Shown here: in pieces, positions 14,833 to 26,554 of the stretch | How positions within the stretch are numbered: the first letter of the stretch is position 1 | How the letters are laid out: each line of letters starts with the position of its first letter | NCBI RefSeq assembly: GCF_000379685.1 | Contig: NZ_KB903292.1 | Location: forward strand, 310,001-374,000 | Length of the DNA: 64,000 nt | From: Catelliglobosispora koreensis DSM 44566 | GTDB taxonomy: Bacteria > Actinomycetota > Actinomycetes > Mycobacteriales > Micromonosporaceae | Reading direction: 5' to 3' | Notes under the pieces: generated by a model | The model's input: only the letters and a program-made list of their open reading frames with translations | Database searches by the model: none | What the model was told of the DNA's origin: nothing | Translations under genes and position numbers: made by a program

Positions 14833-16467
14833 TCAGTCCTCCTTCTTCGCCATGTCGAGCGCGGCCAAGTACCCAAAAGTCATGGCGGGACCAATGGTGG
14901 CCCCGGCGCCGGCATAACTGTGGCCCATCACCGCGGCGCTGGCGTTACCTGCGGCGTATAGCCCGGGAATGATGCTGCCATCCTCGCGCAGCACGCGTGA
15001 GCGCTCGTCAGTCACAAGACCGCCCTTGGTGCCGAGGTCTCCGGGCCAGAGTTTGAACGCGTAGAACGGTGCTTTGAGCAACGGGGCAAGGTTGGGGTTG
15101 GGTTTGTTACGCGGATCGCCGTAGTAGCGGTCATAGGTAGATTCGCCCTTGTGGAAGTCTTCGTCCACGCCACGTTCCGCGAAGCCGTTGAACCGCGACA
15201 CTGTCGCCTCCAATGCGGACGGTTCCACGCCGATTCCCTTGGCGAGCCCGTCTAGCGTGAGGGACTTGACCAAAGCACCGGCCTCGTACCAGCGCCGGGG
15301 AATGGGCTGTCGCGGCCCGAGTCCAGCGAAGAGGTAACTGTTGCGATAGCGCTGGTCGACGATCAGCCACGACGGCACACTGCCCGCGTCATACATCGCG
15401 TGCACAGCGTCCACATATGGCGCCGCCTCGTTGACGAACCGCTTGCCTTCCTGGTTCACGATGATGCAACCGGGAAGACTGCGCTCGGCAAGGCAGAAGT
15501 AGGGGCCACCGGAGAGCAGGAAGGACGGGCCCCACCAGGCGTCGTCCATGAGCGCGACGGCCGCGCCCGCGTCGAGCCCAGCCTGGATGCCGTCACCGGT
15601 GTTCTCCACAGCGCCGACTGTCCAATCAGCAGTGATCGGCGAGCGCTGGTACTTGGTGCGCATCTCTTCGTTGCGTTCGAACCCGCCAGAAGCGATGAGA
15701 ACGCCCCGCCGGGCCCGGTAAACCTTGTCGGCGGTGCGAACCCCCGCGACCCGTTCCCCGTCCATGACGAGCCCCGTGAGCGGTGTCCCCAGGAGCACGG
15801 GCACGTCCTTGCGGAGCAGCCCGGCACGCAGGCCAGCGATGAGCGCCTGGCCCATGCTCAGCAGCTTGCGCCCCAGGATCCGCGAGATTACCGTGCGGAT
15901 GCCCACACGAATGCCGCGCAGAAAAGCCCTGGGATGGCGTGTGCCTAGACTGAGCCACTTATAGTCGGCCGCGGTGACGGTAACGCCACGGGTGGAGATG
16001 TAAGGGGGGTTGAGTTTGCTCAGCTCTGGACCGAGGACCTTGCCGTTGAGCGGCGACGGCTCGATCGTGCGGCCGCGGGCTTTGCCGCCCGGCAGCTCGG
16101 GGTAGTAGTCGGCGTAGCCGGGAACCCAGGCGAAGCGAAGCGGCGTTTCCTTCAATACGAAGTCGAGCATCGCGGGCCCGTGCTCCAGGAACGCCTTCTG
16201 CTTAGCCTCGGGAGCATCACTATTAACAACGTGCGACAGATAAGTGACTGCATCCTCCGGCGAGTCGATCACCCCGGCTACCCTCAAAACACTGTTGCCA
16301 GGGATCCAGACCCCACCACCAGATCGGGCGGTTGACCCACCGAAATGCTCCGCTTTCTCGATGACCACAGCGGTTAGACCGTGGTGCACTGCCGTAAGCG
16401 CCGCGGTCATGCCTGCCGCACCACTGCCAACAATTACAACGTCAAACTCAGCCTCGTTCAGAGTCAC
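14833..16467 (-). CDS. kstD: KstD, 3-ketosteroid delta1-dehydrogenase
   Basis: This 544-residue flavoprotein introduces the 1,2 double bond in the steroid A ring, needed for ring-B opening with KshAB. FAD-binding GSGAAGMTAAL lies at residues 14-24. The substrate-side segment VPGYADYYPELPGG and the C-terminal SYAGAGATIGPAMTFGY (Tyr about 518) match the KstD catalytic Tyr and Gly region. The GTG at 16467 is preceded immediately by an exact KstR box (16468-16481), leaving no room for a ribosome binding site, so the mRNA is probably leaderless. It is divergent from a second KstD-like gene. Confidence 0.94.
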   Translation of the reverse strand: MTLNEAEFDVVIVGSGAAGMTAALTAVHHGLTAVVIEKAEHFGGSTARSGGGVWIPGNSVLRVAGVIDSPEDAVTYLSHVVNSDAPEAKQKAFLEHGPAMLDFVLKETPLRFAWVPGYADYYPELPGGKARGRTIEPSPLNGKVLGPELSKLNPPYISTRGVTVTAADYKWLSLGTRHPRAFLRGIRVGIRTVISRILGRKLLSMGQALIAGLRAGLLRKDVPVLLGTPLTGLVMDGERVAGVRTADKVYRARRGVLIASGGFERNEEMRTKYQRSPITADWTVGAVENTGDGIQAGLDAGAAVALMDDAWWGPSFLLSGGPYFCLAERSLPGCIIVNQEGKRFVNEAAPYVDAVHAMYDAGSVPSWLIVDQRYRNSYLFAGLGPRQPIPRRWYEAGALVKSLTLDGLAKGIGVEPSALEATVSRFNGFAERGVDEDFHKGESTYDRYYGDPRNKPNPNLAPLLKAPFYAFKLWPGDLGTKGGLVTDERSRVLREDGSIIPGLYAAGNASAAVMGHSYAGAGATIGPAMTFGYLAALDMAKKED

Positions 16468-16481
16468 TAGAACAGGTTATA
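16468..16481. promoter_or_regulatory. KstR operator touching the kstD start codon
   Basis: TAGAACAGGTTATA fits the KstR consensus exactly. On the minus strand it reads TATAACCTGTTCTA and is followed directly by the GTG of kstD, so it would overlap the -10 region of a leaderless transcript. Confidence 0.9.
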
Positions 16482-16519
16482 GTTTTTGCCATTGAAGGGC
16501 TAGCTCAGGGGAGGGACCA

Positions 16520-18109
16520 GTGTCCGGTCATTGGGACTTAGAGGCTGATGTGGTCGTGGTTGGGCTAGGTGCCGCCGGCGCTAGCGCTGCGATCGAAGCA
16601 GCTGAAACAGGTGCCAATGTTGTGGTGCTGGACCGGTTCAACGGCGGTGGTGCGACCGCCCTGTCCGGTGGTGTTGTCTACGCCGGTGGTGGCACTTATT
16701 TCCAGCAAGACGCTGGTTATCAGGACTCACCCGGCGCGATGTTCAACTACCTGCGCACCGAAGTCGATGGCGCGGTGTCCAACGAGACCCTGCTGAAGTT
16801 CTGCCAGGAGAGCATTTCGATGCTGGACTGGCTGGAGGACCAAGGCGTTCCGTTCGACAGCTCGCTCTGTCCGTTCAAAACCTCATACCCGACAAATGAC
16901 CACTACCTGTATTTCTCAGGGAGTGAACAGTCTTTTAGCGACGTAGCCCCGCCAGCTCCGCGTGGCCACAGGACTTACGCTAAAGGCACATCAGGCGGGC
17001 ATTTCTACGAGAAGCTGCTCGAATCAGTCGTACGCAACGGCGTCATGATCAAGCGGCAGACCACGGCGCAGCGCCTCATCACCGACAATGACGGACAAGT
17101 CATCGGGGTGGAGTGCCGCACGCTCACGAAAACCAAGCTGCACCAGAAGCTATCCAAGTGGGCCGCTAAGCCCCTGCTCTACTACCCGAAGCTCGGGCGG
17201 TTTCTCCACAAGCAGGCCCTGCGGCTAGAAGCCAAGTACGCCACCACCTTCCGGGTGCGTGCGCGCGAGGGCGTCATCCTCGCGGCCGGTGGCTTCATTC
17301 ACAACCGCGAAATGATGGACCAGCACGCGCCGAACCACAAGGGCGGCTTGCGTTTGGGCACACCCGGCGACGACGGCAGCGGCATCAAACTCGGCGTAGC
17401 CGTTGGTGCAGCAACCGGGCACATGGACAGCATCTCCGTGTGGCGGTTCATCACGCCACCGGCGGCGCTAACCAAGGGCGTGCTCGTTGGCAAAGACGGC
17501 CGCCGCGTGATCGAAGAGGGGCGCTATGGCGCCGCGATCGGCGACGCCATCATGGATAACCACGGCGGCAAGGCATGGCTGGTCGTGGACAAGCACATTC
17601 TGCGCGAGGCCAGGCGCCAGGTGACCTCGCAAACCCTGTGGTTCCAGCGCTTGCAAACGTGGTATCTCCTGCTGAGCGCCCGCAAGGGCCTCGGCCGCAT
17701 CGACCGGGCGGGTTTCGCCGCCACGATGAAGGAAATCGGTGCCAGCAAAGAACTTCAGGAGCCCTATTACCTCATCGATTGTTCGGTTCGCCCTCGTGTT
17801 GGTTTCCCCGCCCCGATGCTGACCCTTGGTGGCATCGTCGTGGATGAGGAGACCGGCCAGGCGAAGCGGGAAGACGGTTCCGCTATCCCGGGCCTTTACG
17901 CCGCCGGGCGCAACGCGGTTGGCATCGCCTCGAACTCTTACGTCAGCGGGCTATCCCTGGCCGACTGTGTGTTCTCGGGCCGCCGCGCTGGCCGGCACGC
18001 CGCTAAGAGCGTGCCCGCCGGCCTGCGCCGTGTGATGACCGTTGACGAACCGCAGCGGGAGCAGCTGTCCGCCATCGATGAGGAAGTCAACTGGTGGCGG
18101 TCGATCTGA
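16520..18109 (+). CDS. KstD/fumarate-reductase-family flavoprotein
   Basis: This 529-residue FAD-dependent oxidoreductase starts with the dinucleotide-binding motif VVVVGLGAAGASAAIEA and has GGGATALSGGVVYAGGG and a C-terminal flavin segment (AIPGLYAAGRNAVGIASNSY). It belongs with KstD-like proteins (Rv0785-like by impression) but lacks the SYAGAG signature of true KstD. A role as a delta4- or 5-alpha-type ketosteroid dehydrogenase is possible but not shown. The GTG at 16520 follows GGGGAGGGA. It shares the divergent promoter region and KstR box with kstD, so steroid induction is likely. Confidence 0.85.
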   Translation: MSGHWDLEADVVVVGLGAAGASAAIEAAETGANVVVLDRFNGGGATALSGGVVYAGGGTYFQQDAGYQDSPGAMFNYLRTEVDGAVSNETLLKFCQESISMLDWLEDQGVPFDSSLCPFKTSYPTNDHYLYFSGSEQSFSDVAPPAPRGHRTYAKGTSGGHFYEKLLESVVRNGVMIKRQTTAQRLITDNDGQVIGVECRTLTKTKLHQKLSKWAAKPLLYYPKLGRFLHKQALRLEAKYATTFRVRAREGVILAAGGFIHNREMMDQHAPNHKGGLRLGTPGDDGSGIKLGVAVGAATGHMDSISVWRFITPPAALTKGVLVGKDGRRVIEEGRYGAAIGDAIMDNHGGKAWLVVDKHILREARRQVTSQTLWFQRLQTWYLLLSARKGLGRIDRAGFAATMKEIGASKELQEPYYLIDCSVRPRVGFPAPMLTLGGIVVDEETGQAKREDGSAIPGLYAAGRNAVGIASNSYVSGLSLADCVFSGRRAGRHAAKSVPAGLRRVMTVDEPQREQLSAIDEEVNWWRSI

Positions 18110-18113
18110 GGCG

Positions 18114-19073
18114 TCAATCGAACGAGACGTGGACTTCGTCGCTGAGCGGCAGCGACTGGCACGACAAGATGTAGTTCTCGGCGAAGTCCTCTTCTTCCAA
18201 GATCTCGTTCTTAATCATCTTCACCTCACCTGACCGAAGCCGGCACGCACAGGTGGCGCACGTGGCTTCGCGGCAGGAGAACGGTGCGTTGATGTTGTTT
18301 TCCAGCAACAGGTCCAGCAGCTTCGTGCGCACCGGCCAGTCGAGGACATAGGTGTTGTTGTAAAGCTCCACGGTCACCCGTGCCATGCGTTCGGATTCGG
18401 GCTTTGGCTCGAACGGGTTGTCGGTCATCGAAATGAACCGTTCAACGTGGACCTCCTCGGCGCAACCGGCGGCGCAATCCATGAAAGCGTCCGGTCCGCA
18501 CACGAAAACCTCGTAGCCGGGGTGGCGCGACGCGAAGTCCCGCAACCGTTGTGCCGTCGGCAGTCCGTCGACGGTGTCGATCCAATGCACGACGGTCAGC
18601 CGATCCGGATGCTGCGCCACCAACGCGTCGAGCTCCGCCTTGAAGATGACGGATTGCTCATCGCGGTTGGCATATCCCAAAACAATTTTGGGGGTACCAA
18701 GTAGCAGCGCCGATTTCAGGATGGACATGCAAGGCGTAATCCCGCTCCCGGCGGCCAGGAGCAGCAAGTCGCGGCTCCAGTCAGCCGGTGTGAACACGCC
18801 GCCCGGCGCCTGAGCCTCCAATGTCGACCCAGCCGAAAGGTTGTCACACATCCAGTTTGAGCCCACGCCGGTGGGAATCCGCTTCACCGTGATCTTCGGC
18901 AGCTCCCCGGAGTGCGGGGAACTCGACAGTGAATACGAACGCGCCACGTCCCCCGCGCGGAAAGTCAGGAACTGCCCGGGGTTGTAGGACCAGCTCGCCG
19001 GAAGGTCCAGCACGAATGAACGGGCGTCTGGCGTCTCGTCGATGACGTCAAGCACGCGAACCACTTCAGCCAC
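18114..19073 (-). CDS. kshB: KshB, reductase of 3-ketosteroid 9-alpha-hydroxylase
   Basis: This 319-residue ferredoxin-NADP reductase-type protein has a C-terminal plant-type 2Fe-2S domain. It has the flavin motif RSYSLSS at residue 45, the NAD-binding region LLLAAGSGITPCMSIL, and cluster ligands Cys267, Cys272, Cys275 and Cys305 (CREATCATC and a later Cys). It passes electrons from NADH to the Rieske oxygenase KshA. The GTG at 19073 overlaps the end of the small gene before it by 8 nt, so kshA, the small gene and kshB form one translationally linked operon. In Mtb kshA and kshB are not adjacent. Confidence 0.93.
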   Translation of the reverse strand: MAEVVRVLDVIDETPDARSFVLDLPASWSYNPGQFLTFRAGDVARSYSLSSSPHSGELPKITVKRIPTGVGSNWMCDNLSAGSTLEAQAPGGVFTPADWSRDLLLLAAGSGITPCMSILKSALLLGTPKIVLGYANRDEQSVIFKAELDALVAQHPDRLTVVHWIDTVDGLPTAQRLRDFASRHPGYEVFVCGPDAFMDCAAGCAEEVHVERFISMTDNPFEPKPESERMARVTVELYNNTYVLDWPVRTKLLDLLLENNINAPFSCREATCATCACRLRSGEVKMIKNEILEEEDFAENYILSCQSLPLSDEVHVSFD

Positions 19074-19305
19074 CGGTCACCTCCACACGTCCTTCTGCCA
19101 CAGCAGAATCGATACTTTGGCGCAAGCGCTCGCATCCCCGGCTGCGAGCGCTGTCGATCCCCTGAAACTCCAGGCACTTCGCGACCGAAGGCGCGCTCCA
19201 TTGCACGCTCGTGTGCACCATGCTGTGCTTGCGCACGCCGACCTGTGCCCCACAGCTGAGGCACTCCACCGGCTGCAGATCGTGCAGCAGCTCGTCGCGT
19301 TCCAT
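19066..19305 (-). CDS. Small Cys-containing protein between kshA and kshB
   Basis: This is a 79-residue soluble protein with four Cys residues, including CLSCGAQVGVRKHSMVH near the N-terminus, VAKCLEF in the middle and RGCERLRQS later. The CxxC could hold a metal or an iron-sulfur cluster, but the pattern is not that of a known ferredoxin. The ATG at 19305 follows the kshA stop by 2 nt, and the stop overlaps kshB, so all three are made together. I do not recognise the family. Context suggests an accessory of the 9-alpha-hydroxylase (assembly, electron transfer or stability), which is an inference. Confidence 0.72.
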   Translation of the reverse strand: MERDELLHDLQPVECLSCGAQVGVRKHSMVHTSVQWSAPSVAKCLEFQGIDSARSRGCERLRQSIDSAVAEGRVEVTGG

Positions 19306-19307
19306 GG

Positions 19308-20432
19308 CTATGCCTTGCGAGCGAGGTTCTCGGCCACTTCCTTCTGCCACGCCTCGTTGGCCTTCGTGGTGTCCACTTCGAACTCGAACCGGGCGACCAT
19401 GTCATCTTCGACGTCTTCCACGTCGACGTAGAACTGGTCGTACCAACGGCGCAGCTGATAGACCGGGCCGTCTTCTGGGGTCAGCAGCGGGTTGTCGATG
19501 CGCGCCTTGTGCTTCCACACCTCGACGTCTTGCTCGAAGCCGATCGACAGGCTGTTGGCGAACTTGACCGCGGCGCGGTCAGCCTGCTCGCTGGACAGGC
19601 CCGGCAACCGCTTCATGATGACGCCCCACTGCAGCATGAAGGAGTTGTTCGTGATCGGATAGTGGCAGTTGATCAGGTAGCTCTCGATCGGGATGCCTTT
19701 GAAGTCGTGCCACAGCCGGTCGATCATGTAGGACGGGCCGTGATAGGCGGCGTCGGACTTGAGCCGCGTATCTTCCCCGGTGTATCCACTCGCGACCTCG
19801 ATGTCGGGGCGCCCCTTGGTTTCCAGGTATTGCGCCGCGACGTGTCCCTCGAAGACATTCTTGAAGAACGTGGGGAACGCGAAGTGAATGTAGAAGAAGT
19901 GCGCCATGTCCACGACGTTGTCGATGATGTCGCGGCAGTTGGCGCCCTCGATGCGCAGCGAGTTCCAGCTCCACTGGCTCCACTCGTCGGAGAAGGCCTC
20001 GTCGATGCGCGGGATCGTCACGTGCGCGGGCGGAGGGTTCCCTTGTGGATCGTTCCAGACGAACAGCTGCTTGTTTTGCTCCATCGTGATCCAGGAGCGG
20101 GTGCGGGCACGTGGCGGAATGCGCTGTGCGTAGGGCACCAGCGTGCACTTGCCGTCGCCGCCCCAGCGCCAGTCATGAAAAGGGCAGGCGACGGAATCTC
20201 CTTTGACCGTGCCCATACTGAGGTCACCGCCGAGGTGACGGCAGGCGGCATCGAGCACGTTCAGCTTGCCCGCTGAATCCGCGAAGACCACCAATTTGGT
20301 CCCGAACGCTTCAACCGCGTGCGGGCCGCCTTCACGGAACCGGTCGGCGAGCCCCAGACAGTGCCATCCTCTGGCGAACCGGGCCGGGATGGCTCCGGCT
20401 TCGATGGTCCGGACACTCTCAGTGTCAGTCAT
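19308..20432 (-). CDS. kshA: KshA, oxygenase of 3-ketosteroid 9-alpha-hydroxylase
   Basis: This 374-residue Rieske oxygenase has 2Fe-2S ligands in CRHLGGDL (Cys64, His66) and CPFHDW (Cys83, His86). The mononuclear iron site lies in DNVVDMAHFFYIHF (Asn172, His178, His183). It hydroxylates C9 of 1,4-androstadiene-3,17-dione, after which ring B opens without enzyme help. The ATG at 20432 has GGAGAG upstream. An exact KstR box lies 28 nt upstream in the region shared with hsaA. Confidence 0.95.
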   Translation of the reverse strand: MTDTESVRTIEAGAIPARFARGWHCLGLADRFREGGPHAVEAFGTKLVVFADSAGKLNVLDAACRHLGGDLSMGTVKGDSVACPFHDWRWGGDGKCTLVPYAQRIPPRARTRSWITMEQNKQLFVWNDPQGNPPPAHVTIPRIDEAFSDEWSQWSWNSLRIEGANCRDIIDNVVDMAHFFYIHFAFPTFFKNVFEGHVAAQYLETKGRPDIEVASGYTGEDTRLKSDAAYHGPSYMIDRLWHDFKGIPIESYLINCHYPITNNSFMLQWGVIMKRLPGLSSEQADRAAVKFANSLSIGFEQDVEVWKHKARIDNPLLTPEDGPVYQLRRWYDQFYVDVEDVEDDMVARFEFEVDTTKANEAWQKEVAENLARKA

Positions 20433-20460
20433 GGCTCTCCTTCAGCTCTTACAGCCGTCC

Positions 20461-20474
20461 TGAAACAGGTTATA
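20461..20474. promoter_or_regulatory. KstR operator, exact match
   Basis: TGAAACAGGTTATA fits the KstR consensus exactly and lies 28 nt upstream of the kshA start in the kshA-hsaA divergent region. Confidence 0.88.
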
Positions 20475-20516
20475 GACTCTTTCGCAGCGTGCGCTAGACT
20501 AACGCCCATTGCATAC

Positions 20517-20530
20517 TAGAACACGTTCTA
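20517..20530. promoter_or_regulatory. KstR operator, exact palindrome
   Basis: TAGAACACGTTCTA is the best box in the window, with symmetric outer arms. It lies 18 nt before hsaA, which has its own ribosome binding site GGGAGG. Confidence 0.92.
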
Positions 20531-20548
20531 GTTTACGCGGGAGGCCTG

Positions 20549-23449
<2,901 letters not shown>

Positions 23450-23450
<1 letters not shown>

Positions 23451-23995
23451 TGACTATAGAACCCGACCGGTTTCGCCAGGTGTTAGGACACTTCTGCACC
23501 GGCGTCACCGTGGTGACCAGTGTGGAAGCAGGCGTTCCGGTCGGTTTCGCCTGTCAGGCCTTCGCGGCTCTGTCGCTCGATCCGCCCTTGGTGCTGTTTT
23601 GCCCCGGCACGAAATCCTCGACGTGGCAGCGCATTGAGCGGGCAGGCTCGTTCTGTGTCAACGTGCTCGCGGAGTCGCAGCGCGAGACTTCCCGCATTTT
23701 CGGGACCGCCGGCGCGGACAAGTTCGCCAGCGTCACCTGGAAACCGTCGCCGGGCGGTCTGCCCATTTTGGATGGTGCGCTCACCTGGATCGACTGTGCC
23801 ATCGAGAAAGCGACGGAGGCCGGCGACCACTTCATCGTCGTTGGCCGGGTCCTCGAACTGGGCCCGATCCGCGACGAGCGGCCGTTGCTGTTCTATCGCG
23901 GGCGTTACAGCTCAACGGTTCCCGACCCGGTGCCCGGACCACCAGAGGTCGTGGACACCCTGCTTTCGTGGGCGCGGCACACCGACTGGATTTAG
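23450..23995 (+). CDS. hsaB: HsaB, flavin reductase of 3-HSA hydroxylase
   Basis: This 181-residue HpaC-type flavin reductase (FCTGVTVVTS near the N-terminus, GFACQAFAALSLDPPLVLFCP, ARTSS-like loops, HFIVVGRVLEL) supplies reduced FMN to HsaA. The ATG at 23450 shares one base with the hsaC stop. It ends the hsa operon, and its TAG overlaps the TAA of the convergent gene within TTAG at 23992-23995. No hsaEFG genes follow in this window. Confidence 0.93.
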
Positions 23996-24618
23996 GTCCG
24001 GCGCAGCTGAGCCAGCGAAGCCTTGAACTTGGCGGTTTCGGGTGACTCCGGCGGCTTACCCAAGATCCCGTTGGTGGCAACGTCGGCGTCGTCAATCGCG
24101 GTGGGGTTGACGCTCCAAAGCGCGGCCAGCTCCATGATGGTGCCCTCGCGCGGCACCGCGGTGTAGTTCTCGTCGTCGTTGGCTTCCGCAGCGGACGCGA
24201 TGCCGATGCCGAGCTGGTGCTCTTCCTCGGTCGGCACACCTTCGCAAATGGTGACCGATCCGTCGCCCCACACCACAGCGCGCGTAACGCTGCCGTCGAT
24301 CGCGCGTCCCCACGCGTAGTAATCAGACACGCGGTGGGTGCTGAAGAACTGGACCTCGCCGAGCTGTTCGCTCAGGCGGGCAAGCCATTTCGGCACGTTG
24401 ATCGGACCGCCGCCAACGGCATCGTCGAAGTCGATGCGACTGTGCGCCAGGGTCCAGCCGTCAACCGGAGCACCAACAAAGAGGCCATCGCGGTAGGCAC
24501 GCTCGGTGCCCACGGCCCAGCTGGCCTCCTCGCGGTCAGCCAGACGCAGCACGTCAGCGACTTCCGCCGGGGTGCGATCGCGCACGGCGATCCAGGATGT
24601 CTTAAAGCCGATACCCAT
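23992..24618 (-). CDS. Conserved-looking protein of unknown function
   Basis: This is a 208-residue soluble protein with no signal peptide or membrane segment. It is Trp- and Asp-rich in places (TSWIAVRDRTPAEVADVL, DGWTLAHSRIDFDDAV, THRVSDYYAWGRAIDGS). I do not recognise the family. The ATG at 24618 lies 11 bp after the fadE33 stop with only a weak ribosome binding site, so it may be the tail of the fadD3-fadE31-32-33 operon by read-through. The VWGDGSVTICEGVPTEEEH segment suggests a globular enzyme or immunity-type fold, but nothing specific. No function is assigned. Confidence 0.7.
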   Translation of the reverse strand: MGIGFKTSWIAVRDRTPAEVADVLRLADREEASWAVGTERAYRDGLFVGAPVDGWTLAHSRIDFDDAVGGGPINVPKWLARLSEQLGEVQFFSTHRVSDYYAWGRAIDGSVTRAVVWGDGSVTICEGVPTEEEHQLGIGIASAAEANDDENYTAVPREGTIMELAALWSVNPTAIDDADVATNGILGKPPESPETAKFKASLAQLRRT

Positions 24619-24629
24619 GACCCGGGAGC

Positions 24630-25598
24630 TTAGCTCAGAGCCGACGATTCCAGGCGATTCAGATGAGCCGAAGCTGACCCGAACAACTGGGCGGCGCTGT
24701 GTGCACGTTTGAAGTAGCGGTGAGCGTCGTGTTCCCAGGTGATGCCGATGCCGCCGTGCAGCTGAATCATCTGTGCCGCAACGGCATTGAGCGCCTCCGT
24801 GCAGTGGACACGGGCGACCGCGGCACTGTCGGGCCGCCCATCGAGCGCGGCTAGGTAGGCCGAGCGTGCCGTCTCGACAAGGACAAACAGGTCGGCCAGC
24901 CGGTGCTGAATCGCCTGGAAACTCCCAATTGACCGGCCAAACTGGACCCGTGTTTGAACATAGTCGACGGTGATCTGCAGGGCGCGGGCGGCCGCACCGG
25001 TTTGCTCCGCGGCGAGGGCCACACACGCGACATCCCGCAGCCGCGCCACATTAGGCGCACCAATGAACTCGGCCGGCGTGTGGTCTAGTCGCAGCACGCC
25101 GAGGGGGCGGGTCTCGTCCATCGTCGCGACCGGCTCAGGCGAAACGTCGACCCGGAACAGGCCGATGCCGCCGTAAGTCAGGTGCGCCAGGGCAAGCGTC
25201 ACGTCTCCGGCGAGCACGAAATGCGCCTCACCGGTAAGACGACCGTCTTCGGCGGTGAACGCGACCGTTTCTGGCTCCCACCTGCCATTGCCGTCTGTCC
25301 AGGCGAGCGATGCGGTCACCTCGCCGGAAGCTAGCTCAGGCAGCAAGTCGTGGTTTTCTGTCAGCAGAATCGCCTGCGTGGCAAGGATTGCCGAGCCGAG
25401 CATGGGCGCTGCGGAAAGGACGGCACCCAGTTCTTCAAGCACGACACATGCTTCGGCCAGGCCGGCCCCCGCACCACCGGATTCCTCCGGGATGAGCAGG
25501 CCAGCGACACCAATCTCCTTGGCCAGCCTCGGCCAGGCGTCATCGCCGGTCGCCAGCAGCGAGCGAACCGCGTCACGAAGGGCTTCAAGCTCGTTCAC
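24630..25598 (-). CDS. fadE33: FadE33-type acyl-CoA dehydrogenase subunit
   Basis: This 322-residue acyl-CoA dehydrogenase has PEESGGAGAGLAEACVVLEELG, QTRVQFGRSIGSFQAIQHRLADL and HGGIGITWEHDAHRYFKRAH. Length and position agree with FadE33 of the Mtb KstR2 regulon (about 318 residues), third in the order fadE31-32-33. These proteins are thought to act on CoA thioesters from rings C and D. The GTG at 25598 overlaps the fadE32 stop (GTGA). Which FadE partners with which cannot be told from sequence alone. Confidence 0.85.
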   Translation of the reverse strand: MNELEALRDAVRSLLATGDDAWPRLAKEIGVAGLLIPEESGGAGAGLAEACVVLEELGAVLSAAPMLGSAILATQAILLTENHDLLPELASGEVTASLAWTDGNGRWEPETVAFTAEDGRLTGEAHFVLAGDVTLALAHLTYGGIGLFRVDVSPEPVATMDETRPLGVLRLDHTPAEFIGAPNVARLRDVACVALAAEQTGAAARALQITVDYVQTRVQFGRSIGSFQAIQHRLADLFVLVETARSAYLAALDGRPDSAAVARVHCTEALNAVAAQMIQLHGGIGITWEHDAHRYFKRAHSAAQLFGSASAHLNRLESSALS

Positions 25599-26554
25599 AG
25601 TGACTCCAGTAGCCGATTGCGATGCCAGGACGCGGTGCCCCAGGCCGGGAGGAGTGCTCTGGCCTTCACGAGCCAAAGACTAAAGTCATATTCTCGGGTG
25701 TACGCGATTGCGCCGTGCACCTGAAGACCGGAGCGCGCCGCGAGTTGAGCCGCCGCGCTAGCAGCCACCTTGGCAGCGGAAATGTCCTGTGGCGCCAGCG
25801 ATTCAGCCGCACTGTAAACCAGCGGCCGGGCGAAGTCCAGAGCGATCCGCACGTCAGCGAGATGGTGCTTGACCGCCTGGAACTTCCCGACCGGCTGTCC
25901 AAACTGGACTCGCTGCTGCACATAAGCCACGGACAGATCCAGCATCGCCTGCCCGAGGCCGGTCAACTGCGCGGCACAGGCCAATGCGCCCAGGTCAAAC
26001 GCCCTGTCATTTCGGCCGCCAATGAAATGTTCGCTCTCGATGTGGCTTAGGTGGCGGGTGGGGTCGACGGAAGCGACAGTTTCGCCTGGGGTGCCGCCGA
26101 AGGGAAGCGCTGCGATGTGGGCGTCCACGGCGAAAGGTTGATGTGGCGGCCAGGCTAGCGTGGCTAGCGTCTCGCCGGAGGCGAAGCGTGGCAACCATTG
26201 CGAGGCTAGCGAGGCCACGTCGGAAGCGCGGGCAACGGCGGGATCTGCGGCGGTTTCCGGCAGGCGGGAAAGGATCAGCGAGGGGACAACCGCGACGGAT
26301 TCAATCGCGGGGCCGGGGACGGCGTGGTGTCCTAGCTCCTCGAACGCGATCACGAGGTCTGTCGCGGTCGCTTCGAGACCGTCGTATTCGGCGGGGATCG
26401 CCAGAGCGGTGACGCCGAGGTCGGCCAGCTTGCGCCACATGGCAAGGCCGGGCTCGCAGGAGCCGGCCGCCCACGCCCGCGCTATCGACGGGACGTCTGA
26501 GGCAGCGAGCAAGCTATGTAACGAAGAGCGGAACTGTTCCTGTTCAGGGTTCAT
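25595..26554 (-). CDS. fadE32: FadE32-type acyl-CoA dehydrogenase subunit
   Basis: This 319-residue subunit, the same length as Mtb FadE32, has VQQRVQFGQPVGKFQAVKHHLADVRIAL and HGAIAYTREYDFSLWL. It lacks the usual SEPGAGSD flavin segment, so it probably forms a heteromer with FadE31, which has it. The ATG at 26554 overlaps the fadE31 stop by 4 bp (26551-26554), and its stop overlaps fadE33, giving tight coupling of all three. Residues about 120-150 are Ala/Ser-rich. Confidence 0.85.
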   Translation of the reverse strand: MNPEQEQFRSSLHSLLAASDVPSIARAWAAGSCEPGLAMWRKLADLGVTALAIPAEYDGLEATATDLVIAFEELGHHAVPGPAIESVAVVPSLILSRLPETAADPAVARASDVASLASQWLPRFASGETLATLAWPPHQPFAVDAHIAALPFGGTPGETVASVDPTRHLSHIESEHFIGGRNDRAFDLGALACAAQLTGLGQAMLDLSVAYVQQRVQFGQPVGKFQAVKHHLADVRIALDFARPLVYSAAESLAPQDISAAKVAASAAAQLAARSGLQVHGAIAYTREYDFSLWLVKARALLPAWGTASWHRNRLLESL

